Shown in pieces: positions 44,689-56,334 of a DNA stretch of 64,000 nt. The stretch comes from Chlorophyllum brunneum. Taxonomy: Eukaryota > Basidiomycota > Agaricomycetes > Agaricales > Agaricaceae. The stretch is taken from NCBI GenBank assembly GCA_963576785.1, contig OY756144.1, positions 1,116,001 through 1,180,000 on the forward strand, given 5' to 3'. The notes under the pieces are model-generated. The model ran no database searches, was not told the origin of the DNA, and saw nothing but the letters and a program-made list of their open reading frames with translations. Within the stretch, counting starts at the first letter, position 1. Each line of letters starts with the position of its first letter. A program made the translations under genes and the position numbers.

Positions 44689-47600
44689 CTATATTACCGG
44701 GAGCTTTGCGGAGGTGTAATTCTCTAGCTCCACCTCAATTTCGTGGAGCTGGGGGTGATTTTGTCCTCCAATAATCGGCTTAAACTTGCTTCGGCTGTCG
44801 TCTTCACCAAAATCCGCCCAAGCTTCGACGGCCATCTGTCCTGCTATGAGGTCTTCCCCGTGTAGTCCATCATGATTCAGGACGGATTCCCGATGAATTT
44901 TGGTTGTAAGATCTCTATCACCGCCCTCGTGAGGAATGGAATGTAGGGTCGTGGGTTGGTCGGTCGTAAGTTTCTTCCCGAGTGGCGGCTTGAATGGTTT
45001 TTTCAGCTTCTTAGCAGATTGGAAAGGGAGGGTGACTGATCGTTGAACTGTTTTAGTCCTAGAACTTTGAAAGGAATTCAAGTCACTTGCTCAAGGGAGA
45101 CATATAACAAGTCTTAAACTTCTTGTTGATTCTGGGTGGATCAGGAAAACCAAGATTGGTACATCCTCGCTTATTCCCCCCCGTACTATTTCCTGGGTTC
45201 TCTTGCCAAACTGCTGATGATTTTTCCTCGGCATTGCCCCCAGAGGTGTCTGATCCATGAATTGGTTAATCGGAGTATTTGGTACCAAACTCCTTACCTT
45301 TAGATGAACCTTGATGTTCTCGGCGAAAGATTTGAACTTCGTCTCGCGACGTGAGGGCTGCTACCCGACTCCTTGTCTTTTGAGGGTATTTACAAATCTA
45401 CATGTGAGTTGAGATGAGACCAGCACTGAACATAATTAGCGAAGGCCACACATCACACATCTCGCTACAATAGCCTTTAACCACGTCGGGTTTGCTATCG
45501 TCAATGTTTTCTCCGAAGTAGCGGCAAATACTCTGGGATTGTGACATTGGGTTTCGTGGGCCAGTTATAAGAATGCGCTACTCACTATGTGTCGACAAAT
45601 TGCGGCATTTTCTGCATATCGTATTAGCTGCAAAAGGTCCTCAGATATGTAAGTTAAGTGAAGGTTTGGTCCTTTACCTCGTCTATACTACTTGTTGCTC
45701 TTTGTGTAGGGGACGGTCCTTGAAAGCCATCGCCAACTCGATTTGGGTTCGATACTGTAACCAAGTCCCGGATGCGAGCAGCATCTTCCCTGGCTTTGTA
45801 GAGATGAGTCCGATAAGGTATATGACCAAAAGTTATCCGTACAATAGTATAGTATGCATTTGGAAGGCTTGAAATCAGAGTCGTCAATAATTCGATCCTC
45901 TGGATTATCTGAAAAATTACTTGGCCATCTCTACCCGCCCTACCTAGAAGCTGTTGAGTAGATTAACACGCGAAATATAGGAGTAGCTCTAAACCTGTCT
46001 CTTGGTAATAGCCTACATAGTGGATTAGAATACTACCTAAACATCAGTCGTAATATTAAACCGCACCTTCGAAACTAGTGGGAAGGTCATAATGGATTAC
46101 ATATCTGAGAAACCCCATTGAAGCAGCATGCAGTGACGCGTAAGGTGATATAAATACCTGACATCACCCTTATCAATTCCGAGGCCAAAGGCGACGGTGG
46201 CGACGACCTTGAAAACCGTACTTAGAGGGTCGTATACCAAAACGGTGATACAGACTTACCAGATCAACGCCTCCTCGCTCACCATTTCCCCCTACAGACC
46301 AACTTTTAAGCGTGTCTTTGAGTATCCCCGGGCTGCGAGACAAGATTAGCGCATGGGACGGGACAACACGAGAGATGATCGACTGGACCTGATCCCGCGA
46401 TGGTATGGTTTTACGTTCAGTCCTTTTCCACAAAGGAAAGCCGAAAGCTCATTACAAGTCACCTTGGCACGACAGTAAATAATACCGGAGGATGCCCTTT
46501 TTCGCCGTTGATACAACAGAGTGATATACTCAAAAACTTGCCGCATCTTAGCATTTGGGTCCACCAACGATATGTAGCGGACCTGAAGAAATATATAAGA
46601 TTGATTCGAAGACTGACGTGAGGAACTCGCCTCATAAAAGAGGTTCTCTCTGTTAAATGCGTGGAGTGCGTAGAAAACGTCGTCCTTGTTCATCTTTAGG
46701 CTGTATATGATATCCCGCTGGACACTGCGCACTATGAGAGAAAGACAGCGGACCAAAAGAGTAGTCGTACACAGAGGTTGCAGTGGCAGTAAGAGCCATG
46801 ATCGGAATATCCCCATAACGATCTCTGAATTTCCCGAGGCGGCGGTAGTCGTTGCGAAAACTATGTCCCCACTCTGATATACAGTGGGCCTGATCCTGGT
46901 GTTGAGCGCGACCCATGCCTTCAATGACACGGCCATACCTCGTCGATAACAAGTCGATTGAGGTTACGTTTCTTGTACATGACGTCTAAGAGACGACTAC
47001 AATCAGATGTGGCGTATTTTTCGGGAGAGACTATAGGTCCTTCAGCCATTGGTTGGAGATATGTGCATCGAAGGGACCATACTGTATAATAGGCGTATTT
47101 GGGGGTGATCAGAGAGCATATCCTTCTCGAACTGCAACAATGAGGATGGTGGGTCTGAAAAGCCGGACAGAAAACACACCATCTGACGCTCTTCTATCTC
47201 TGTGTCAGAATTCCAAGTTACTACTGCAACACCCTTTTCCCGTAGGTTGTCTACCTCTAAAGGAAACTTGTCAATGTAATTGTGTTAAAGAAGGGGCAAC
47301 CATACGATTGATCATTAATGCTAAGAGACGCGACGCTGATTAGTCATGTATGAGACTATGATAACATTCTCAACCCGCACTCACAACACAAAGGAGATAT
47401 AACCAGTGTTACACCTGTCTTTATCGTAACAGCGGGTAATTGGAAGCATAGACTCTGCAAGAGCATGAACATGTGAAATCTTATAAATTTGTGCAGTACA
47501 CACCTTCCCCATCCCAGTTGGAGCCAAAACGAAGATATCGCGCCCTGTGCCGTGTCAACAATTTCGTGGGGACGAGCAGAAGGGAAAATACAAACCAGCG

Positions 47601-47802
47601 ATGGCGGCCTCCACTATGTCTTTCTGCCTTCCCCTGAATTCCGAATGCCCAAACACTAGGATATCGTAATAAGATAACGGTGCATTCCATAGATTATGAG
47701 CACACCTCGCTGTAGTATTCTATATCCCATATTATCAAGGCATATCCCATGTCGAAGACCTAAGTTCACTCACTCTTTGCAGTCACATGAGGATGGAGTC
47801 AT
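44689..47802 (-). CDS. RecQ-family ATP-dependent DNA helicase
   Basis: This is a 3'-5' DNA helicase for recombination and replication repair. The gene is cut into many short exons. From the start [14 protein letters not shown] (ATG at 47802) it reads [18 protein letters not shown] (motif 0) and [14 protein letters not shown] then SLCFQLPAV (Walker A). [29 protein letters not shown] and NRLVIDE joined to [11 protein letters not shown] (DEAH box) follow. Next are [11 protein letters not shown] (motif III), [53 protein letters not shown] (motif V), [13 protein letters not shown] and YYQETGRAGRDG (motif VI). The RecQ zinc domain follows as [38 protein letters not shown] and [11 protein letters not shown] basic, disordered C-terminus continues to 44689, and possibly through an extra exon to 44259. 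RecQ1-like is my best guess for the subfamily. Confidence 0.87.
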
Positions 47803-48009
47803 GTAGAACAAATGGATATGGACGTTAAAAAGCAAGCCCGGTAGGCAACCAATCAGCCCAAAAGAGAACGTTGAGGAGGCAGGAATCAAAATTGGATATT
47901 GCGTCACGCGTGCTGACAAACGTGATCGCGTCTCATCACGGGACCCAATACGGGAAATCAGGTATTTACCCATGCTGTACTTTAATGGTGTATCGAGCTC
48001 TCACTAGCA

Positions 48010-49123
48010 CTATTGGCCAGTCGTGTCCTCATTCAGGTTTAGAACAGTCGGAATCCCTGCAAGTCGCATCCTGACACCAATTTCGAAGAGATAATCCAAG
48101 CACTGTGGAGGACCTGAGTCCTTCACTCGATGAAGCTGACCCCTGAACCCACCTCAGTTTGAGTTTTAGCCTTCTCCCAGTCTCTACCTGAAGCACATTA
48201 GGAAATGAGTCGATCCAGTGACCCCACAAAAATTAAACCTACCCCAGACATACACACCATGGCGACGAACAAGAACGCCCGGTGAATCGGGATATTTCTT
48301 CATGGCCTCTGCCATACTGTCCCGAAGGTCCTCCTCGAATGGAGTATTTTCGATTACTGGTATGACCAGGGTATCCAGGTAGGAAAGAGCAGGACCAGTA
48401 CCTCCGACACGAACGCCTTTGATCATCTACCAAAGGATGGTCTTCTCTAACTAGCACTAATACCCTCGAGATTACTTACCTCCTAAGGACAGAGTTAGCA
48501 GAGCATGGAGACACTGGTGCGGTAAAACTCACCTGGTGAGATATGGTAAAAGTAGGTCCCTTCCAGAGTAAAGTAGCCATCACGGCATGTTGAGAATGGG
48601 TATGGATACAACTGCCAGCATCGCGAAGGTCAAAGGAATTCCAGAAAAGTGGGGTACAAGCCGATTCTTTCAAGTTTAGTTGAGGACGACGCAAAAACAC
48701 ACGGTCTGCGTGAAGCGATGGAGTGGGCTGAGGGTATGGCAGAACGAAGATATGTTCAGGCTCGATTCGCTCCTTCTGTACACCAGAAGGGGCGATATAA
48801 ACTTTATCTCTGAAAGAGGTGCGGGGATCACTGGTGAAGTATCTGAATATACATCACGATCCGATATACATACCCTTGCCTGATGCAAATACCTCCACCT
48901 GTGCCCGTGACCCACCCAAGCTATCGGAGGAGTTACTTGGACAGCTTTGAGAACCATCCCGGCGACGACATACATGATAGAAAGAACGACAAAGTTCTGG
49001 GATCAAGTTCGCGGGCTAGCCTGTTATGAGTTTTTACTTTCATCAGATCGGCGAAAGACGATTTAGGCTTACATGCAGAGGATCAGTAGATCGGACAAGC
49101 AGATCAGTGGATTCTTCAGCCAT
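48010..49123 (-). CDS. MDE1: Methylthioribulose-1-phosphate dehydratase
   Basis: This enzyme dehydrates 5-methylthioribulose-1-phosphate in the methionine salvage pathway. It is a class II aldolase-like, zinc-dependent protein. Exons from the ATG at 49123 read [31 protein letters not shown] and [16 protein letters not shown]. They continue with [37 protein letters not shown] (HTH zinc ligands), [42 protein letters not shown] (third His), [11 protein letters not shown] and [12 protein letters not shown]. It ends NEDTTGQ. The length, about 245 residues, matches the family. Introns are GT/AG. It lies upstream of RecQ on the same strand, 207 bp apart, and is divergent from the GH27 gene. Confidence 0.94.
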
Positions 49124-49684
49124 TGAAATAATATCTTAGATGAAGAGAGTCTACGGGGGAGAATGGACCGTTGTATACTCTCGAAATTCGTCCGAGCTTC
49201 GGAATTTCGTTTTGGGGTGAAGCCGCGATTCCGCATGTGATCGATGACCGATCAAGAACTCGTGATCAGCACTCACATTGCGTTTCGCAAACCAGATTTC
49301 TAGTGCAACACTGACCAGGACCGATGTTCAACCTTCAACCTTCTACCTTCAAATATTTTGCATCGTATCACCGTAATAAAGCAAACAGACATTGACATTC
49401 TTACATGCTCCAGGTCTTTCATCATCCACGTACCAGCACAAGACTTCCGTATGACTAAGATCACCATTGTCCCGATCTTTTTGACAATGAGTCCCTTCCA
49501 CGCGAAGAAACACATTAGCGAGCCACTTCTCGAGGAGTTCAACACATGATGTGTGCACATGAACAGACGGCCCGTTCTCAATTTCGCGTAGGTCCCTAAG
49601 ACGGTCCGCTTGACCACGTCAGTTCTCAGGCTACTAGCGTTACTCATAACCGTTTGTCCATCTCTTGTAAAAACGAACTGCATC
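49124..49684. promoter_or_regulatory. Divergent region between MDE1 and GH27
   Basis: This spacer serves the promoters of two divergent genes. The overlapping small open frames on both strands show no coding features. I see no specific element. Confidence 0.45.
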
Positions 49685-52167
49685 ATGAGAAAGGTGAATT
49701 TTGCATATCTTGCACTCCTTTGTATTCCTCTCGTAGCCGCTCTCGACAATGGTCTTGCGAGGACTCCTCCTATGGGTTGGAATCCATACAACGCATTTTT
49801 GTGAGTAATAGTTCAAACCCAGATTCTGACCTTGATGCTGAAGTTAGATACTTAGGTGCTCAACTACGGAGGACCAATATCGCACGGGGGCCCAGAAATT
49901 GATCAGTCTCGGCTTGAGCCAACTTGGTTATCAATATGTCAATCTGTATGCAGCGCTACCCTATACATAGATGACAACTCTGGTCTAACGCAGACTAGGG
50001 ACTGTGGGTGGCAAGGCAAGGCCCGAAACGCTAGTGGAGGCTTTACATGGGACACTACCACAATTCCTTCGGGAATTCCAGCTCTTTCTTCTTTTGTCCA
50101 TAGCCTTGGTCTCAAATTTGGGGTTTATTCTGATGGGTAAGTGTTGTGTGTGTTATCTTCCGGTGTTTGAAAATACCTATAACGCCTCTTGTATTAGTGG
50201 CGTCTTCGCTTGTGATTTCGTAGGCGGGACCGCACATTATATTGGAAGCCTTGGACATGAATCCTCGGACGCAAACAGCTTCGCCGCTTGGGGGGCGGAT
50301 TATTTGAAGGTTAGGACGAATATTTTTCATACCCTCGGATCAGAACTTAACTAAACACATCAGTACGACAACTGTTATTCAGGTGACGACTCCCTTTTTG
50401 TTTCCATCGATTTTTTACTCACCTTGCACAGTCAGCTCGACGGACTTTGTCGACTTTAACCCCCCTATACAGGTATGTACCATGTTACCGCCTGAGCGGA
50501 GAAAGCTGTTGATCCCCTCGACCTAGATCGAAGTAAGCCTTGGCTAGACCTTCTCTTCTCCAGGAATTCAATTACTTTAGCCGCACTATTCGACAATGCG
50601 GGATGCACTCGCCGCTACGAAACGACCTATCGTGTTTTCAGTTTGCGAATGGGGTGTACAAGGTACATATGTCTAGGAACCATTGCCGTCATGATCTTGC
50701 TGATAGAAGGTCCGAAAAGATCCGGCTCGGTGGCCAGCGAGTTCCGTCGGCCATTCGTAAGCAGCGTTTTACACAAGTAGCAGGTTGAGGCTAACACTGT
50801 TTTAAGATGGCGGATTTCGTGAGTTGGCCTCGACCGACCCTCTACGCTTCGGTTAAATCAGTCTAGCAATGATATCGGTCCTCCTGCCTCATGGGATAAT
50901 CTTTTCCGGATTATAAACCAACTCGTCCCTATCACACAATTTGCTGGACCTGGTGGTTGGAATGGTTAAAATCCTCGACCCAGCAAAATGAACTCAGTTA
51001 ACCATATTTACAGATTTGGATATGCTCGAAGTGGGGAACTCTGGGCTGACAGCGGCTGAGCAGCAAGCACACTTCGCATTCTGGGCTGCAGCGAAGTGAG
51101 TTGTACCCTTTTTTTTTTTTTTTGGTGTTATCTCACCCATGTCTTCTAGATCCCCTCTGCTCATATCAACAGACCTCACTAAAATTACGACAGACTCTCT
51201 AAACATTCTAAAAAATACGAGAATCATCGCCTTGAATGTGAGTGCGTTCCCATCTTTTTGTGGTCCTCAATTGTCCTGAGACAAAAAAAAACAGCAAGAC
51301 CAGTTAGGAAAATCGATCAGTTTCAAGAGACGATATACCAATGACCATGACGTTTGGTCTGGTCCCCTTTCTGATGGGTCCACCGTGGCAGGCGGGTATT
51401 CCTTGTTGCAGTAATCCGCTAATCCTTACGCATGTATTCTAGTCGTTATCAACTGGCAAAATGCGGCTCGATCACTATCATTCAATCTCGCGGACGTAGG
51501 TTTACTTTCCGCGACTGCTACCGATTTGATTTCAGGCGCTTCGTTGGGTAAATTAACCGGCTCGTGAGTTACCGTGAATATCCATTCACATGTGGTCCAC
51601 GATCTTCAACTCTCTTCACAGACACACAACCAACGTTGAAGCTCATGGTGTTCTTGTAATGAAACTCAGCGGCGCTACTTCGGCATCACCACCATCATTC
51701 ACATTCTATAATGCAGCGGCTTCTGAAACTACAGTCGCCGGAGGGGCTAGTGTTCGAATCGTCTCCTCGACTATATCTGTTGTCGGCTTCATCGGAAACG
51801 GTGGGACACTTACATTTAACGCTGTCGATGGTGGATCCTCTGGTGGCACCAAACTTTTATCCCTCGACTATATAAACGCGGATTTCGTCTTCAGTAATAC
51901 GGACTGCTCCAACTGTCGAAACGCATCGATAAGTATCAACGGGGGTACCCCTGTTCAAGTACAAATGCCCATCTCTGGCCAGGTATGCAGAACTTGCCGT
52001 TTAGGAAGTACGTAGTTCTCATCCTTACCCCTTAGAGCTGGGACATCCTTTTTTCCGGTTACCTCACCTCCCTCTCCGGGTTCAAACCTGGGAAAACCAA
52101 CACCATCGAGATTTCGAATCCAAATGCATGGGCACCTGATTTTTATCGCATTGGGGTCTCGAACTGA
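49685..52167 (+). CDS. GH27 alpha-galactosidase with C-terminal CBM35-like domain
   Basis: This is a secreted enzyme removing terminal alpha-galactose from galactomannan or raffinose-type sugars. The signal peptide is MRKVNFAYLALLCIPLVAAL and the mature start LDNGLARTPPMGWNPYNAF. Joined exons give CSTTEDQYRTGAQKLISLGL, LGYQYVNLDCGWQGKARN, GLKFGVYSDGG, AAWGADYLKYDNCYS (nucleophile Asp in KYDNC), ATKRPIVFSVCEWGVQ, NDIGPPASWDNLF, TQFAGPGGWND and DLDMLEVGNSGLT. LISTDLTKITTDSL and QDQLGKSISF lead into the C-terminal beta domain. A further module follows (TLTFNAVDGG, LLSLDYINADFVFSN, SWDILFSGYLTSLSGFKPG, NTIEISNPNAWAPDFYRIGV), resembling a CBM35-type galactose or mannan binder. Many introns are present; one includes a run of about 16 T. 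The stop is at 52167. Confidence 0.88.
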
Positions 52168-54145
52168 CGAGATAAACACCATTATCATGTGTTCATCGTT
52201 GTACTATGTATATTGTCGATCACCTTCGCGGGATCCTCACGTCGCATTGTGGACTAGTCTAGATCATTTGTCAGTCACCAAGTATAGCACACGCCCCGCG
52301 TGTGAGGTAGAGAACTTAACAGGAACCGATTTTGTAGGCAGTGTTTTATACGTACGCCAGGGAATAATTGTAGAGATTAGGTTTACGAGGTGGCGGATCT
52401 CGCTCATTGTGTTGGCTCGGGCACACACAGAACATTGATTTCAGCTGATGAGATAAGATCTGTTCAGCGCGCTGCTGTCTCACCGCTGTCACGCAACGGC
52501 CTCTGCGGGAGAATTATATCAGACAGAAGAACAGTGCTGAAGCCTAAGGACGGCAACATGTCATGATGATTTGAAGTTCCTTAACGATCAGATGACCGTG
52601 ATATCTTGCTAACCCAACGCCAATATTTACATTCGTATCTTGAAGATGACCATTTTTGTCCATACCGCCGCTCTTCGAATTGGCTCGATCTCAAAGAGAG
52701 GACGAAATTCTAAGTGAGAAGACACCTAGCCCCTGGGATGTGGTCTGGGAAATTTAGGGGCACGGTATCACGGTATACGAGAAGCAGAATAAGGGATAGA
52801 TAATCGAACTTCGGGCTCACGTCGTGCTGGAGCGTGCTTTCCAATCGCGGATAACACTAGCATGGGAAAAAAAAATCGAACGCTAGTGGGCATATTACGG
52901 CCCGTGAGAGACCGTCATGTCAGGTAATATGGGGTTTGAAATGAGATCTCGGCTGTGACAAAGGCAGCGTTTATCTAATTCATTATTGCATACCAGATGC
53001 AAGCGAGATCTATGTCGGTGAGTTCTTTCGAGAGGCTGATGGGCTCTATATCCGCACCACGAAAAATGCCCTTGTTGTGGTTGATGACTCCTCGGAGACT
53101 ATGCGTCTTACAGGCTGCCGTTGAGTGAGCCATGAGGTAGGTTTGTACCGTGGAATGGCCGTCTAGGAATGGATTGGATCATCGAACATCAACGCACACC
53201 ATACCGGTACAAGGAAACTCCTGTATATTTAGGAACACCCTCTTGATGTCCACCCTTACCCGGTTGGGTTTACTCAATTTCTAGCTAGCCAAGAAATTTA
53301 TCCGACCAGTCAAGTTCAGTGACCGTAGGGACAAACCATATGGGCTGGAAATTGTCGTATCAGCAAGAAGGAACAATAGGTCGGGGCCACGCTTCAAATG
53401 GTCATGGGCTATTGGGGATGTCATCTCGGAACCCATGGCCTTCTCGATTGTATGTTATGTTCTCCCACCGCGTCGGGCCCGTATCTGCGTGGTGGATATG
53501 CTTTATTCGGTGGGCAATGAGGCTGAGATACCACGGAGCTGGAGTCTGGGCAGGTACTCATTTTTGTCAATGATTTCCGGGGAATCCTAATAAAGAACAA
53601 AGGATGTGGTTATGACGGTGCCCAACGATCCAGAATCAACGATCTTACTTCATTAGGTTAGCTGGGATAATCGCGGGGGTGGCACCATAGTCCCGCGTTG
53701 GGTCAAAGCCTTTTTACTTTTCGCTACCTGTGTTATCAGAAGGATATGATTTCCTGAGATACAGGCATTATTCAATACGTATCGAAGATGTATAAACAAA
53801 ATTGAGAGTGCAAGGTACGGACATGACTACCCAAAAGGACTTGGATAAGACTTCTGCTACTTGAGACTATGGTGTGACGGTGATAGGCAAGATGTACGAT
53901 TTATCAGAGCTCATTACTAGAGAAGAACAGCGAGAAAGTTCGACAGCGACATACGACATAAGAGTACACGAGAGCAGGGTTTCTGTTCAGGTATCAGGAT
54001 AACAAACACGAGGAAAGAAAAAAGACAGCGCAGGGGGAAGTAAGGGTATTCAGCAGGGATCAGAATCGATAGGAAGACACTCGATTGGGAAGTGTGGAGG
54101 GAGCTCACTCGAAAGAGTGAGGGGAGGGAATCAAGAAGAGAGCAT
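52168..54145. other. Two-kilobase region without a recognised gene
   Basis: This is convergent space between GH27 and the PAS gene, the longest gene-free stretch of the window. I find no exon chain, repeat or RNA gene; open frames are short and lack family motifs. Degenerate relics cannot be excluded. Confidence 0.5.
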
Positions 54146-55865
54146 CTACGATGTCGCCCGTCTAAGGATGACCATCAGGCCATCCGAATGCGCGGAGAAA
54201 ATGGCATCTACAGGGAACTGCGGCGAATTGACCTCATTCATCGAAATGTTGAGCGGAGGAGAGGTGGAATCATGTTCATGCCCACGATTTCGTGGCCGGT
54301 GTCGGCTTGGTGAGGTAATTGAACCATGCCCATGGCCGCCGGATCTTGATGAACGTGATCTTCTCGAGGAAGGTGCTGGGTCTGGGAGACGACCACTACG
54401 TTCAAATACAAATCAGTGTCACGGATCCTTAGAGGGGAACAATGAAATAAGGGAGTGAGAACCAGTGGGTGCAATATTAGACAAATCGATACGGAAGGGG
54501 AGTGAAGAGTAATCAGGGAAGAATGAAACCGACACTTACACCGAATCGCGGCCTTCCGTTATCAGCAAAAATCTCCCAAAGCCAAAACCACCGTCACTGG
54601 GCTGCCCACGCTCGTTGACCCCCCAGCCTTTGACACAATCGACCCAACTCCTGACCTGGTCTTCGTCTCGCTTAGCAACGTAATCGAAGAAGCTGCGGCC
54701 GATACACTCAGTCGTGGAGATGAGGAGGTCATTGGAGCAGTAGAGGATCGTGCAGTGCATGGAGAAGCGATCAAGTATGAATGCCGTGCGGAAGGACTGA
54801 TTGGGCAGATGTTCAAAGGTGATTACATTGGTTTTTGGGGAGTCGACATGACGCTCGCTGGACTCATGAGCGTCCTTGTCGTGCTCGGAATTGTCCCCAT
54901 GGTCCTCAGAGTCACTGAACTGACTATGGGTTGGGCTCCTAGGGCTCCTGGAGCTACGTGGGCTGGGTGTCTGCCAAGGGGATGTGGTCGGAGCGGGGGA
55001 GGGCGAAGCCATGCCCCTAGGAATTGGGCTCGGAGGCATGGGGGACGGATCATGCCATCGCTGCGTATAGGGGTCAGGACACAAGGTTGGATCATAAGGC
55101 CGAACAAAGGCGCACTCTGAATTGGAAATTCTGGGCACTGGGAGATATGACGGTGATTTCTTGGGCAGTTGAGGCGTTGTGGAGTGCTTTGGCGCCGGGG
55201 CTGGCAAACGAGACGCTTCCAACAAGCACGTTGTGCACCACGGTTCTATGGCGATCAGTGGATGGGTTGCTGTTGGTAACTAGGAGTCTAGAACGCTAAC
55301 CTTGACTGTCAGGAGCATTGAGCGTCAGTGGGAAAATCATGGGAAACCAAAAAAGGGAGATACTCACAATTCCGCAAAGAATGTAGCCTTTGTATGGGTC
55401 TTTGTGCCTCATTCGGAGGTAAACGAGAACCGCGGCTTTATCTTGCTGGATGGTGTCACTGAGGCAAGGATGAGATTTGCTAGAAGAAATTGCCCAAAAG
55501 GCAGATGGCATACTAGTGCAGTTGCCTCACGCGTCCAAATTCGTCGGGATGGACTAGCTCTAGAGAAGGGCGGCCGACCAACTCGTGAGGTTCGAAGCCT
55601 AGAGAGAGGGTGGATAAGGGGAAACGGGTGAAAAGCAGGGTGGAAACTGACCGAGGAGATCAGTGACGGAATCAGTCATATATATCCATTTTGCCTTGAA
55701 TACCGGCAACAGTGATTAGGGTTGGAGTGGATAACCCAGGGGCAGCGGGAATAGTTTACCTCCTGTGAGAAGTCAACGATGCCAACTGGAAATGGGTCAG
55801 GAGGGTGCGCAGACGGGGGGACAAAAACGGCACGGACTAAATGAGACGCAGGGAGTGTTATCCAT
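54146..55865 (-). CDS. PAS-domain protein
   Basis: This is a probable sensor or signalling protein with PAS folds. The start MDNTPCVSF joins through a GTCCGT/TCCAG intron to IGIVDFSQE, then AKWIYMTDSVTDLLG, FEPHELVGRPSLELVHPDEF, and DTIQQDKAAVLVYLRMRHKD followed by PYKGYILCGI. These together make a complete PAS core plus PAC-like strand. Next come TVVHNVLVGSVSFASPG and EITVISPSAQNFQFR, then a Ser/Pro-rich linker (RWHDPSPMPPSPIPRG). A second PAS-like region follows with FRTAFILDRFSMHCTILYCS, CIGRSFFDYVAKRDE and DQVRSWVDCVKGWG. The tail is Arg/Ser/His-rich (GGHGHGSITSPSRH) and ends DGLMVILRRATS. There is no flavin-binding LOV signature, DNA-binding domain or kinase. The gene is divergent from TRM61. 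Confidence 0.7.
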
Positions 55866-56334
55866 CGGAAGAGATTTTGGTGGGACGTAGGGAACTTTGT
55901 GAGAAAAAGGCTCGGGTTTAAAATGGAGATTTGGGCGCCTATTGTTTGACGAATAGAGGTTGGGGCTAAAGCGAAGGGGGAACAAGGGATCTGGATGAGG
56001 AATTTACTGGAGCAACGGCAGCATAGCTTAGTGGGAGATGTGGTGGTGGAGAAGAAGAGGTGGCAGGCTTGTTTATTAGGTGGCCTGGACAGTGCCGTCT
56101 GCTGTGAATGGACGCGTGTGTATCTTTGTGTGGCCACTCGACCGTTTCTGCAACTCTTTCCCACGGCTCTCCCTCTCGTCCAGGCAGACGGGTGCGGGCG
56201 AGTTTTGAAGAGAGAGCCAGGATGAGATGCGGGGATCTGTGTGACAGCATGCAGATCTGACTTACGGCATTCCAGATTTGTTTTCCGATCTTGAATCTCA
56301 ATTCATCTTTCTCTTCCCACATCCACCATCACAA
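55866..56334. promoter_or_regulatory. Divergent region between PAS gene and TRM61
   Basis: About 470 bp separate the two start codons. Minus-strand frames that continue upstream of the PAS start look non-coding once the first intron is placed. No specific site is recognised. Confidence 0.45.

Noticed and set aside
46870..46915. Apparent DEAH to DQAH change in the RecQ Walker B motif
   Set aside because: The minus strand reads [11 protein letters not shown] if the acceptor is placed at CACCAG. Using the next acceptor, GGATCAG, and donor after NRLVIDE gives the normal DEAH, so the helicase is not mutated.
54238..54474. Alternative C-terminal frame for the PAS gene ending LRSTFR
   Set aside because: The splice at GTGTAAGT to GTAG leads into a different frame that continues without a stop to the compact end DGLMVILRRATS.
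55090..55260. Possible Cys-x2-Cys zinc knuckle (PWCTTC) in the PAS gene
   Set aside because: It appears only in a shadow frame. The family-like reading TVVHNVLVGSVSFASPG uses another frame that joins the PAS exon before and RWHDPSPM after.
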